From Solea solea (Eukaryota; Chordata; Actinopteri; Pleuronectiformes; Soleidae), in NCBI RefSeq assembly GCF_958295425.1, contig NC_081145.1, positions 21,064,465 through 21,128,464 of the forward strand: 64,000 bases of DNA, given 5' to 3'. A program made the translations under genes and the position numbers. Under the pieces are notes generated by a model. It was given only the letters and a program-made list of their open reading frames with translations, searched no databases and had not been told where the DNA came from. Below are positions 1 to 14,000 of this stretch, in pieces (positions within the stretch are counted from its first letter, which is position 1; each line of letters opens with the position of its first letter).

Positions 1-418
1 CAACCATAGCGCACACGCACACGCACACCACTGCGCATCTATAGGCTACGGCTGACGACACACGTCAGTCAAAGGCAAGCAATAATACTAGAGCAGGTCC
101 ACGGAGCTATGATGCGTTTAATGACATATGGATAATCCAGCTCAGCTTCACAAAAAATAACCATATTCTTTCTGGAAATATAATCATAACATACTGACAA
201 AAGTAATTGAATTCAGACACACATTAATAATAACAATTTCAGCTGGAGAAGAATGGCAAACATATTCATAAAGTGGGCGTGAATTTTAATAAATGGGGCC
301 TTTTGTTCAGTGGTTAAAACCTGCACACTCGGCACCACTAACACTTTCCCTTTAAAAACGTTTATTTGCAATACATACTGTACGTGTGTGGGTGTGAGAG
401 TTATAGGAGGTTTTGTAC

Positions 419-522
419 CCTTTTAAAGACGCCGTCGTCCAGCTTAGTGCTGCCTTTCTGACGGTCATCGTCGCTGTGCAACAAACACACAGGCAGACTA
501 TCTTCTCTGTCTGGATGGATGT
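419..522 (-). CDS. akap13: probable akap13 small exon
   Basis: A strong acceptor CTTATTTTCTTTTCAG|ACATCC has a phase-1 entry matching the exon at 694-766. It encodes DIHPDREDSLPVCLLHSDDD, then RQKGSTKLDDGVFKR. The donor AGG|GTACAA is weak, so the left boundary is less certain. An alternative frame is also open over part of it. Confidence 0.45.
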
Positions 523-3500
523 CTGAAAAGAAAATAAGGAACAGATTAATAAGTGGGGAGAGAGGCCAGAAACCAAAACATCAGGGTAATTCATCAAGAT
601 AAGAAACTGACCAGAAAGTAGTCACATGGCTCTTGATGATCTTTGATTATCTTTGATTCAGGTTCTAATGGGCGACATTTACGTCAGTCTTACCTGCATA
701 TGCTGCCACAGGACGCTGTTGAGGGCAGGGTTGGACAGGGTAGAAAACATCTCTCTTCCTCTCAATCTAATAAACACATGATTGAAAAGAGGTTAGAACA
801 AAACATTAGATGAGCATAAAACAGGGACAGTGAAGTGAAGGTGTCACCATAAAGTTCTTTGTAAAGAAAATAAGTGTTTAAATATGGTACAACACAAACC
901 GCCCAATCACATACTGTTTGTGTTTCGGTCTCACACGATCGCGTTATGATGCGAGTATCCAATTTAGCAGTTGAAAGTGAATTTAAAAAACTAAACAGAT
1001 GCAAAAACAAACAACATCTCACCCAGAAAATGCAGAACAAAAGACTCACGCTGTCTCAAATGCACAGGAGAACAGATGAGTCTTTAAAAGAGATTTAAAA
1101 TTTGACAGTGTAGGGGCCTGCCTAATGTATAATGGCAGTCCATTCCACTCCACAACTCAGGGGCTTTAACTGCGAACGCTCAGTCACCTCTGAGCTTCAG
1201 CTGTGATTTAGGTACAACTAAGAGCAGCTGATCAGCTGATCTTAGAGAGCACAAAGGCACATAATGGCTGCAGCAAGTCAGAGAGTGTGTCATCATGCAC
1301 CAGAAGACCCACCCTCTGATACATATACAAATACTCACTCATAGGATTTTAAACATATCATTGTTCCACCGCTGCAATGACGCACTGTCTCTCTGATTCA
1401 AATTACAGATGTGGACACATTTCTTTTGGTTCCCTTGCAGCATATAAATTAGAAGCCCTGCAAAGTTACTAAATTAAAAGCAATCGTTTCATGCATACCT
1501 GCATGCCTTTAGTATGTGATCGAGTAAACCAGCAGAAGTGTCCAAATAAACCATTTATTGTTTATTTTACAAAGCGGTTCACACTGGATGTGTGGCGTGT
1601 GTTGCGGCTGTGCTGTGTCTTGCTTCCCATCTGCTGTGTTTCACTCGCACCACAAATCTAAATTCACCTCGGACAGAAAATGTCACGTGATTGCAGTTCA
1701 CTGAGATGACAAAAATGTGTTTATGTTGTATGTTTTTCATGTGTTCAGATTCAGCCGAGACACCACAGCTACGGCGAGAGGTGTCAGTTTTATGTAACCA
1801 TTCTGGTAGAATGTCAACATCATTATCGACAGATCCTTTTGCACCTCACACATGCAGTGTGAACACTCGTCTGCGCTGGTGTGAACCAGACCTAATATGA
1901 CTGGACAGATTTGTAGGTACCACTAAAAAAAAAAAAAGATTACAAATAATTATATAAAGCATTATATTCACGTTTCAAACGTATCATGTTTCAAAACTTT
2001 TGGCGTATTTCCACCGGCTCAGTGCCGAACTGTAGATCACTTAAAACTAACAATCATGAAAACGTGGGTTAATCTCCAACAACTACCAGGGAAATCTCTA
2101 TATTTAACAGAGGAGTCTGGTGTATTTAGGGACAGCACCGCTGATGAGGAGCGGCATCACAGACCGCTGCTGCTGTAGTCTGTGGAGTAGGAGTCAAACA
2201 GTGCCGAAGTGTAGATGAGTTATAACTACTTAACAATCCTAAAACATGGCTTAATCTCCAACAACTACTAGGAGTCTGGTGTATTTAGCACATTAGGGCT
2301 GCGAAAATTAATAAATTAGTAATAATTAATTAACAGACATTTACTGTATTGAAAACAGGGCAACAGGCACACAACAAACTAAACCTTTATAACAAAAAAA
2401 GCAAGATTTGGTCTTCTTAAGGACTACTGGTCCTAACAAGATCCTTAAGTGGAAACACACACACACACATCTACCCACCTTAATCAACACCACATCTACA
2501 GTGGTCTCTCCACCGACATAGAAGTTATACCGCCGCCTGTGTCTCTCGTACATGCTGCATTGACGTGTCAGCACACTCAATGCATATGAACAAATCTGTG
2601 GGTTAAAATCTACACAGTATCATGCCTCTCTTTACTGCAACTCTGTCACGGAAACCACAAATTTGATCGGCTAAGGTTCCGTTCCCAGAAGACGGAAAAA
2701 AATAGTCCATCTGGCAGTTTGCGGAGCTGCGGGCTGCTGGGGTTTTTTTCTCGTAACCAAAGAGGGTGAAAAAAGAAAGAAAGAAGGAAACAAATCAGAT
2801 TCACTTTGGAGAGAACTGTGCCGCTAAAAGTTCCATTGACACAAACTGATGAAAGGTCAAGTACTAATCTCAACATCGAAGCAAAAACAAGCCCCGTAAA
2901 TCCACATCACGGTGTGTTTAATCCAGTAAAGTCTGGTGATCTGCTGCTCCTTCCCAGTGCAGTTTGGGGCTGGAAAATGAGCTTCACTGCCCACATCTGT
3001 TCAGCACAGCAGCCACTCCCTCCATCCCACTCTCATGCACACAGACACTCCACCCATCACATCTGCACTTCACTTTGCAAACAAGCTCTCTCTTATCTAC
3101 TTGCTTCCTCAAAGCTCAGGCACAATAAGGGCTGTATCACATCTATTTCACAATACTACTGTTGGCTTAAAGAAAAAAGAAGCACAGAATGCATTTTTGG
3201 TCTGAACTCTCCAGACATGTCAGATCATCTTGGATGGCTTTACTTTCTGACCCCAAAGTCAGATCTTAAGATGGAGAAGCAGCATTTAGTTTCTTTGTTC
3301 CAAAAAAGTTGAACAAGACACAACTCTCGCCTTTTATTTTATTTTCAAAAGGAAAAGTAGGCAGCATGATATAAACCAAGGGACACGAGAGAGAATGTAC
3401 CTCGGTTTACAGCTTTACACCTATTGTCACATATCACAGGGGACGCCTATTAGCTGTTGTAGTACTAGTACTGTATCTACTTTTATAAGGAAAAGGGAGA

Positions 3501-4988
3501 GTTTTAGAGATGGAGAGATTATGAAATGTATACATGAAATAACTCTGCGTCTCTGTGCTCAACTGATGAGAAGCTCAGCACAGAAACCAAAGAATCAGCC
3601 AGCAGACACAGACGGACATCTGGAAGTATTTACACCTGCATTGACCACAAGGGGTCAGCAAAGGGCACATGAGGACAATGTAAAGTGAGCAGGTGAGTGC
3701 ATACCTCTCTAAACGAAAGCCTTTATGTCTCTCTGGTGAGGACCAAGAGCCAGTCCCAGTGCTCACCCTCGCAGACTCACAGACTTTATAACACATGAAT
3801 GGAAAAATCAGTGAGGGCTTCGGTCTGTCCCACTGTCACCGCCCACTGGGAGCACGTTATGGCCACTTTTCCCCACAAGTGGACAATTTCTGTAACATTG
3901 CCTGAGGGAATTACCCACAGTTCATAAGAAGTGGGTGACAAACCAATCGGCATTGTACGATGGCAGCATTGAAAGAAAGCACAGACGGTGCAACCAACCA
4001 TGACGGAAAGTAGTCAGAGGATATTTGGAGGAATGTAAGAATAAGTTACTTCATCGACCATATATTTAAATTTTGTCCAAACGAGTCAATTTTTAGAAAG
4101 TAAACAACCTAAAAACAAGAAGAAAAAAAAGACAACCCTCTGCCAAAGCCGCTTGGTTCCATGTCTAGCAAGTTTAACAATTGTTTTTGTTTAATTTTTT
4201 AATCCTCAGGACAGCAATTAGGACAATAGATCACCACCAACATCTTATTAATCTATTTTTGTTTTTCTAAAACCTTGGCATAATTCTCTGGTCAGGGCAC
4301 AGTGACGTCCCCCATGCATAAACCAGCCATCCGTTGCGGGGGGTGCTGTGCCACTCTCAGCTGACATAGGGCGATAGGCGGGGTACACCCTGGACAGTCC
4401 ATCGCAGGGCCACACACATAGAGACAAACAACCACTCACTCTCACATGTCCAATTTACCAAATGTTTGAACTGTGGAAAAAAGCCCGGAGAAAACCCACA
4501 CGCACACAGGGAGAACATGCAAACTCCATGCAGAAAGGCCCTTCTTCCAACTGGGGCTCGGACCTTGGTCTTCTTGCTTGCTAAGGCAAGAGCGCTAACC
4601 ACTACACCAACCGTGTGGCCCAAAACCAGGATTATATAAATGTCTCTGACAGAGTGCATCTATAATATGGCTTCAGCCTCAAAATTCTTGCCTCGAGTTA
4701 GCATTTGCTAGGCTCCCAACTCTTATGTGGGAATATGACATAGGCAATTCCCACAATTGACATAGGCATATTTGGACCCTATTTTGTGTCTCTCTCCGCC
4801 GGCCGTGGTTATTATTAATGTGGCCCCTGACTTATGAGAAGAAGTAGTTCCTGAATGTGGTTGTGCTGGCACAGTGAACTGTAACACCAACCAGAAAGGA
4901 GAAGTTGAAAAACAGAAAGTGTCCAGAGAGTGATAGTTTGCAGCCAGTCTGGTGCCTGCCTGTTTTTTTGTTTTTTTTTTATCATTAC

Positions 4989-5042
<54 letters not shown>

Positions 5043-8000
5043 CATTATTGTTATTTTATGCACTGTAGCAGTCTGGGACCTACAGTAATGTGCAAAAGTC
5101 TCAGCTCACCTTTTAGACGTGTTGTTTTAGCACTGCTATAATGACCTTACAGTGTAATTATTTCTCAGTCACTTTGCTGGAACCCATCCAGAATATATGT
5201 ATGTATGCAGCTTTAAAATAACACATTTTCTGCTTCTACAGGTTAAAGTGGCAGTGTGACCTACCCTTACACTTGAGTAATAGCACAGCCCTGGCTCTCT
5301 TAAGCCTGGAGTGGAATCCTAATTAATGTTACTGGTAAAACCTATGTTTTTTAAGAAATATCTGCCGTGAAAAAGGTATTTAACGCCAGTTCAATCTACA
5401 CATTTGAGCTTTACCTACACAAGTTGTATGCCAATGATCAGAGAAACAGAAAAACAGCAAAGCTGTTACCGTCAGTCACTAACAATACCAGAGTATAAAC
5501 TCACCTGCAGAGTGTGTGTGCAGTCCAAGTCTCTACTGGTCTGTTCATTCTCTTCTTGTGCTACTAGGAATGATTCTGCTTCTGTAGAGGAAAGATTATT
5601 ATCATCATGAAACACATAACATTTGTTTTTGTTTGTTTGTTGAACTGAAATATTCTACATATTGAGATTATGAGTCAAAATATAAACGTCATAAAATAAA
5701 ACGTCATGACCCTTGTCATGACTTGTCTTATGTGTTTGTTGTTTTGGTCCCTTTTCCCAAGCACAACAAAACACAGACATCGTCAAACACCACCAGTTAC
5801 ACACAGTCATTTTTTTAGGGCTTTTATGGTTAGTTAAGAAAGGGAGGGTTAATAGATGTATTTTGTTTGCTTTTGTTTTAAAAAAAGTAATCATGATGTC
5901 GGCTTGTTGATTTGGCCCTGGTTCACCCTAAGGTCTTAGCTACTGGTTATTCTCACTTGTGTCTCAATAAACTGTCCACATCATTACCATTTCTCAGCCC
6001 ACCTCTAGTTTCGCTGTCCAATGCTAAGTCTTGATGATATCATCAGGTTGCCTGGAGACAGAGCTCCATACAAAGATCAAGCGGGATCAACAATTGTCTC
6101 ACTCAGACTCCCTCTCCCACACATGCACGCACAGTCTCCGCACTGTTACTGACATCATTCCTCCGCCACTCGCTTCCCTCTTTTAACTCTGAAAACAATG
6201 CCGCTAAAATATGACGCTCTATTAAAAATGGAGGGTGACATTAAAGGGCTCTGATTTAAGCAAAAGTTACCCTACATGGACTAGGGTTTTACACTGCTAC
6301 ACCTATCATGAGATACTAAGATTGCAGGAAAATTAAACGAGTCATTACTTTAATTAATATAATTTTCTATGTCTGTGGAGGAACCCCATGTTACCGACCA
6401 CTGTCTGCAGAACTGCTGCTATTCTGATGAACCAAAGTTGTTTAATTGAATTTAATTTAATAATTGGCAATCCAGCCTACCTACCGATATTGCTGAATGT
6501 TACTTCAGTTATTTTTATACATGACTTTGAAGGAATAGTTCTGATTTTTTTTCAAGTGTGGGTGCACAGGTTTCTCATGCGTTATCAGCATCTCACATAC
6601 AGCTGACTGCGCTCTGCGTCCTCCCTGTGCCGAGAAAACCACAGGGGAGGGGCAGACATGCTATCAGTGAAAACAATGCTGTCAATCGGGACACAACGAA
6701 AAGATTTTAGCCACAAAGCAAATGGCTGACGTCATAAAATCTACCCCATCTGAAGTGAATGGCGTCTTAAACATACGATTGCCACTTTATCTTGCTGTTA
6801 TATAGCCGTTTGTAAATCGCTCACTCTCCCACACGAGAAAGAAATCTGTGATTTTACATTACTACACAAAGGAGACGTTGCTACACAAAGGAGACGTTGA
6901 CCCTTGTCATTCTGTGACATTCAGATTTTCCTAAGTGACAAAACTTACCAAACGAGGCCGTAGTCCAGTCCAATATAGACTTTCTATGTGAACTTTGGGG
7001 CAGGAGAGTATACTGTTTACACAGCATCACATGTTTTTGTGGAGTTTGAAAAGGCTGATTAATGGAAAGATAAAGCAGCAAGTTCCAAGCTGGCAGCTAT
7101 GTTTTCATTCAGCACAGTCAGCTATAAGACACATGCCTTATGAGGTACAGTAAGTACCTCATCCAAACACACTTAAAATAAATCTGAACTCTCCCTTCAG
7201 CATTATTTTCATGTAGAAAAAAAACTGTATGTGATCATGTATGATAATCTTGCATCAGTATACATAGGATTTAACTGATTAATTATCAATACATTTCTGC
7301 ACTTCATGACCGTGATGTGTTTGAAGACAGACAGCAAAGCTGATACATACCTGTGACAGATGTGTCCTTCACTGTGACTGTGTTCTCTGCCTCCTGTTCC
7401 CTTTTCAATTTATTCCTTTCTCTTTCCTTCCATCCATCTACTGCATCCATATGGTCCTTGTCAGACAAAGCATCCATATCAGCCACAACCACTGACCCAT
7501 GATCTTTACTTTCAACCATGGCAACAGCTGGGTTCATGTCCACTTCGGACTGCGATGACTGGTATTCGCTTGTTTCCAAAGTCACAGGAAAAGTCAGTTC
7601 GCCTGGACCGCTATCAGCCACAGGAGTCGGGTCACATAGCACGACAGGAAGTGTTGAAGTGCGACTCTCCTCCTCAAGTGTAGTTTTAAGCACCTGTGGC
7701 TCGCTCTCATGCTCCTCAGTCCGACAGTTTGAGTCTGACATGTCCATGGTACCTTCACTTCCCTCTGTCTTTTCCAGACTTATATGTCTCTGCTCTCCTC
7801 CCTCACACCAATCAGTTGGACATTCAACATGTAGACTTCCATCTCCACCCTGCAACTCTTTCTCTTGAAGCTGTGAACTTAAAAGTGGACTAGCGCTCTC
7901 TGTCAGACAAAGAAATGTACATTGGTCATTGTCCATCGGATCTTGCCCTGTGTCCATAACAGGACAAGGCAGTTGGCTTTCGGTCAGCACGTGAGGTTGG

Positions 8001-11000
8001 CTGTCTGTGCTGGCTGTGACGCTTTCATTTGCTTCTGGCACAGGCTCTGCATAAAATCCACCAGTTTCTTCTTCCGGCACTGAACATAAAGCGTGTTTGT
8101 TTTGTGCAGTTGCATTGCTCGTTTCTTTCGGCAGTTCTTGGAGGCTAGGAGTGTTTGAGAGGCTGACATCTGCCTGTTCTCTGAGACAAAGCTGTTCTGC
8201 TCGCAGCTTTTCGGTCTCACTTTCATAACCTAACTCTACAGAATGGGTCTCTTCCGTCAATGTATCAGTCGGTGACACAGCGGACAGTCTGTCTTTGCTC
8301 GTCAGCTGTGTAGACTGAGTGATGCTAGATAAATGCTCTGTCAGCCGTCTACAAGTATCAGTGGAAATGTTAGCATCTTGGGCTAAGGGTAAATCATTTC
8401 TGACGTCTTTGCTTGCTGACTGCTGGTTGAGCTCTATGCTCACCATGGCTGACGCTATTGCTACAGTCACAACTGCTACTGCTGTTGCAACTAGATTTCT
8501 ATCGTGGTTTAACGTTTTTTCTACGTCTAAGGAAGGAAAGTGCTCATCCTCCACCATTTTCCTTTGGACTATGGAAGATGACTCATTGCCATGCACTATT
8601 CCACAATCATTTTCTTCACTCTTCCTTTTCCAATCTGTATTCTTACTCTCTTCCACCCCACCCACCAACAGATCATGTCTGTTTTCCTCCTTGCACTGCT
8701 GATCTGTCAGCATCCCATTATGCATTAAATAGCCCCTCGCCTCAGTTGCCTCAGTCCTTCCTTCCTGTATTTGAAGTGCTGTACCTTCACATGGCAGACT
8801 CACAGCTTCTGTTTCCGCAGATATTTGTTTTGGTTTGTTTAAGTCCAAAGATTGTACTTGCTGTATATTCTGTTCAGAGGATACCACAAGACACAAATGC
8901 TCTCTGGTTTCTTTGGAATCTGAAAAAAGTTCCTCTGGATGCTTGGATTCCAACAAACCTGTCTGGTTCACAGATGCTTTATCAACAATTGACAGCTCCC
9001 CACTTCCTCCATTAGCCATTGTTTGTGGGACCAGACTGGCAGTCATCTTTGATTGCAGCTGTGAACGGTCAAACACTTCCTTTCCAAATAATTGCATAGT
9101 CATAATTTCCTCGCCATCTACCTTTATGATGTCCATTTGATCAAGGCCTGAGGCAGTGGCAGCAGAATCTGGGTTAAATCCATCTTGTCCACAAACTGTG
9201 GTGTTCTCGTCGTCAGATGAGTCGTTCGTCCTCAATGTCTGTGACGACGTGACCTCAATCAGGTCTCTTTTCCCATGGTCTATGGGACTAGTAGAACTGG
9301 ACTGTGAGTGTGGAGGGTCACACACGGGTCCTGCGGTGTCCCTGGTGTCCTCCGTCTGCCTGGGGAGCTGCATGAAGTCTTCCACTGCGTCCTCTCTGCT
9401 AGCTGGTTCAGGGGCAGCTGTAAATTGGATATGTGACCTTAGCGTTTGATCCTTGGCTTCAGACTCCAACTGGAGACTCAAACCCGTTGCTTGTTCTCTC
9501 TGTGACTCACTCTGACTCTTAGACTCAAGACTAGAGCTAGAGCTAAGCTTAGGCTTACCGCCTCCTCTCCTCCCTTTCTTCTGTCTCCTCTTTTTCCGTC
9601 CCTTCCCTCCTTTCTCTTCACTCTTTGGCTTCTCGTCTTCTCTCTCTTCGATGTCTGTAGTCTCACTGCTCTTTCTGCTGTAAGTGGTCACTGTTTTACT
9701 GACCTCCTCTTTGCCTCCCTCCACTCCTTCCTCCTTCCAATCTGGCCCTACTTCCTTCTCTGGCTGTGATTCGTGTACTTCCCGTCTTTGTGCGGCGGGC
9801 CCATGTGATGGTGCTGGCTGTGCTCCAACAGCATGTGGCTGACTAAGTGCTGTACACAGCTGACAAGAACTAAGACCATGTTCTAACAGCTGTGGAGAAG
9901 TCAAACCACAAGCTTGTGGTGTATTCAGATCACACTCTGCCACTTTTATCTGCTCATGTTTTTCTTCCTCCATTTTGTCACTGTAGTACCATATTGATCG
10001 GGAGTTCACTTCCTTTCTGTTGGAGTCTTCACTGGCACCCAGTTCCAGATTTCCACTCTGAAACCAAACAGTTTTTGCTAATCCTTCTCGTTCATGTGAA
10101 GGTGATCCCTCTTGGCTTCCAGTCCAGGCTCCATCCTGCCACAGGAGCTTGTGTTTTTGTTCTGTGTCTGGGCACCTGGGGCTGAAGACAGCTTGGTCTG
10201 GCTCCTCTTGGTCTGTCTGTGTTTCCTGGGAACTTTGAGATTGTTCCTGACCCATGGCAACTGAAAGAAGACAAGATTACATTAAGGTCTACAAAGGAAA
10301 ATCACTGTTCTTTAAAATAAGTCTATTACAGCACAGCTGTTCTTGTCACAAAAACCTTTACATACAAGACTGGTACAAAAAACAGCAGGTTGTACCTAAA
10401 CAACAACTAACAATAATAATAATAATAATAATAATAATAATCCCCACTGCATAGAAAGTGTATTAAATTAGCTAGAGTAAGATGCATCATAGCTGAGACA
10501 GAGAGATTACTCATAAACAGTGTGTAAAGAGAGCCAAAGTTTTATCTTCTAAATTAATTTGTGTCTAACTGTTCATGCTTTTTTCATAGTCCAATTGGAG
10601 AAAGCATTTAATTATCTTTTAAATCATTTATTGTGCTACTTCATTTTCATTGCTTCCATGGCATCATTTTCAGCAGTTTCAGAGAAATGGCATTAATAGG
10701 GCACTCTCTACTACTCTTTCAGTTGCAAATGGCAGACAAACACAGTTAGAGACCAGACCAGACACAGTGGAGCATTGAGCAACTACAGAGACATTTACAG
10801 GTAATTAATGTGCACATGGTTTGGGTGACATCAGAGCGGCAAGTCAGTGCTGACTTCCCTCTGGAGACTTGCTCTCAATGAAAACATGGCTGTAAGCTGG
10901 GACACAAGAAAAAACTGATTATAGCCTCATAATCAAAGGCTCACCTAATAAGACCTTTAAGTCTATGATATCTTAAGAATATGTTTGCCACTTTATCTCA

Positions 11001-14000
11001 ACCGTAACAGCTGGTTGCAGATGAAAAAAAGAAAATGTTTTGCAAACTTCGCACTCACCACGACAAAGTCCCCCAGAGAATATCAGTGATTTTACACCAC
11101 AGCACACAGGAATTATTGATCCACTGCAGCTCCAAACAGTAAGTTTTAATGTGTTACTTTGTGAAGCCATTGTTGTAACTCCTTTGTTTTTGAATTAAGC
11201 CAAGTGGCACGAATTTACCAAACAAGGCAGAAGTAGACCAGCAGCTAGTGTGACCCTGTGAGCTAAAAACACTGATATTCTCTATGGATTTTGGTGGGGA
11301 TGAGTTTGCATTTGACAAAGTTAAGTTTCCAGTCAGAAAGGGCTGTCTAACGGCAAGATTTTATAAGGTGAGCCTTTTGTTAAGTAGGGTCAAATCTGTA
11401 TACTTCTGTCCCCATTAGCCACCATGTTAGCATCACAGCTAGCCTCCATGTCTCTGGCTGTCAGCACTGCTTATGTGTCAGTACCAGTACAACCACACTT
11501 TAAAATACCTGAACTATCTGTTCAATGAAGAACGATTTGACCTCCAAGTGAATTTTTGAGCACTCTTGAAAAACTCACCTATTGTGTGGTGAGGTAAACA
11601 GAATTCCACAGGTGAGGTAAACGGTTCTTGTCTTGCTGGGGGACTCACTGTCACCGTTTCTCTTTCTGTTGCCAGTCCACAAATCAGCACCTCTACTTCC
11701 CACTCCTCTCTTTCCTGTTTTTCAGCAATGGAGGGGGTAGGCAAGGCAACTACCTGCTTGCCTACATATGTCCCAACTTCTCCAGGTGGAGACACAGGCT
11801 TTATGGGAAATGGAGTCTCTTCTGCTCTGGAACTTTGCTGAGATTTTTTATTTCCTCCGTCACCAACCCAAACAAATGCCTCTGCTGGTGCTTCTCTCTC
11901 TGGCCCACTTCCTGTTGTCTCGGTTTCCCCCTGCGCAGTTCCCCTACTAGTCTTTTGGGTGTTTCTTTTTCCTGCAGATTCCGTTGCACGTCTTGTGGTT
12001 TTTGCATTTCTTTTTTTGTTTTTCCTGTTCTGGGCAGCAGGAGGGTTGACAGCTGTTGCGCCCCTCCGTCCTCCCCTGGCTTCCTGACTCTGACAAAGAA
12101 GAGCACTGGCACAGGAAGCACGAGTGACAACAGCAGGGTCCTCCCCTTGTGTTTGGTCCTCCAATGACAGAGGACTTCCCTGTTCATCTGTTGTTGTAGT
12201 TACCAAAGCTAAGCCTGCATCCTGTCTGCTCTCTTGTTGTTCATTCGAGCAGAGCTGCAGCCCACAGACAGGACTGACCTCCTTGTTACCAGCAGAATTG
12301 GACTTTCCCTGAAACAAATAAGACAAATGAAAAGTAAGTGATCACTACATAAAAAGCCTCACTCGCCCCAGAACAGCACTACATGAAAGCTTGTGTAAAA
12401 GCTGTCATGTTGAGGACTTCAACAAAAATAAAAAAAACAACTAATTACAGACACAGATTTAAACCAAGTTTGATTTCTGCGCAGTTTCACTTTCACACCT
12501 TGTCCTGTGAATGGGGGCTTCATCCATTATGGTGTGTTTGCACCAGCTCGACTACCTGGTACTTTTGTTGGTACCTGGTCTGGCGAGGTTACTATGAGAT
12601 ACTATGCGTGACGTCAGCAGACTGCCGACCACTGATTGGTCAGAGTGCCGTCACAGGAAATCATGCCGAACAATGCTGATCTGCAGATCAGTTAAAAAGA
12701 CTTAATCCTAAAAATGTGGGTTAATCTCCAACAATTAACAGGGATATGTCTAAAATCTCAATATTTACCACAGGAGTCTGGTGTATTTAGCGACAGCACT
12801 GTGATCGTGATCGGCATCCCAATCCCTGCCGCTGTATTTCAGTCCAGTGACAGACGGAGTCTGTGCTCCGGTCATGGAGGAAGTACTGAACAAATATTTG
12901 AATTAACTGATTCAAATGATTCAGTTACACTGAAAACAACTGCTTTACACGTCACTAGTCATTTGTTTGTGTGTGTCGCTTGTAAAAGAAGTCACAGCAG
13001 TTTCATGCAGCCGTGCAGTGATGACTCCGCCCACGTTGAGTAGGTACTATTTTGTAGCGAAAAACCAACATAAACCAAGTCGAGGCGAGGCGAGCTTTGA
13101 TCATAGATGGAAAAGGGGCTTTAGTTTTGTGTCCAGACTAGCCTTTTTGACTTTAAATCAGAGGTAATCGGCATCCATGCAAACTTATACTGTATCACTA
13201 TACCACTCTGGTTAAACTGGGCACACTTGTGTCGGTATAAACAGAAAGTTGATTTTCTCTTCTGCAGTCGTTTGCTTAGTTTCAGAAAGTACTTCTTCTG
13301 AGAAACGACAATGGTGAAAATCTGAGCAAGATCAATGTCAATGCAAGGTGAAACTGGAATAGGTGTTAACTGCACTCTTTACTCACAGCTATCAGTCGAC
13401 TGGCAACTGATAAGAACCATTCCAGAAGGAAATGCCGGTAACTGCATCATTGTCTTCAAAGGTCTGCGTTTCTGCCCGTCAAGACTAAACAGCAGCCAGC
13501 AGGGTTTTCGGAAACACCAATGGCAATGGGGACAGCAGCTTATCCAGAACAGAAATTATGGGTTTTTGAAAAAACAAAAACAGTAGTATGGATGTAACCT
13601 AGCAGTCTTTATGAAGTCACACTACATGACTGACGAAAACATAACAGGAGGAGTCCCCAAATCACATGTGAGAAATGGCACAGAGAATAAACGGGGAATG
13701 CACAAAAAAGTTTTCTCTGTTTGTCTCCAGATCGACTGCTAAACTTTTCCTGTATCAGTGCCATCTATAATCTCTTTCATGTAATTTGATACTATATTGC
13801 TCTTTTTCCTTCTTCTGTACTGCTGTTCAGAGATCTGCAGTGTTCCACTGAGCAGTTCTCTAATTGGCAGCAATTGCATATTAGAATTTCAATTCTGTGG
13901 AAAGAAGATCAGGGTCTGTAAAGTGTTGGGAGGGCATTGATGAGCCTCTTTCATCTCATCTTTGAATAGAGCCTGGAAACTTCTGGAAATTGGGCTGAAA

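Larger units (their letters stand above)
767..5504. other. akap13 intron, repeat-bearing
   Basis: Apart from SINE, ATT-repeat and MITE-related pieces listed separately, I see no supported gene here. A piece at about 2040-2300 shares its sequence (a stretch ending GTCTGGTGTATTTAG, followed by GACAGCAC) with the MITEs at 12.5-13.1 kb and 21.6-22.8 kb. Confidence 0.5.

Noticed and set aside
2471..2580. Open frame ending NFYVGGETTVDVVLIK next to a GTGGGT donor
   Set aside because: No convincing acceptor or family match, and it sits beside MITE-like sequence.
3704..3780. Possible akap13 exon (frame encoding STGTGSWSSPERHKGFRLER) with donor GAG|GTATGC
   Set aside because: The only open frame ends in phase 2, while the flanking accepted exons require phase 0; the acceptor is also poor. 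It would need another unseen exon.
4905..5063. Poly-Tyr and poly-Ile open frames
   Set aside because: Translation of an (ATT)n microsatellite.
9478..9666. Overlapping frames within the giant akap13 exon (for example 7518-7868 plus strand)
   Set aside because: Shadow frames of a supported exon with biased composition.
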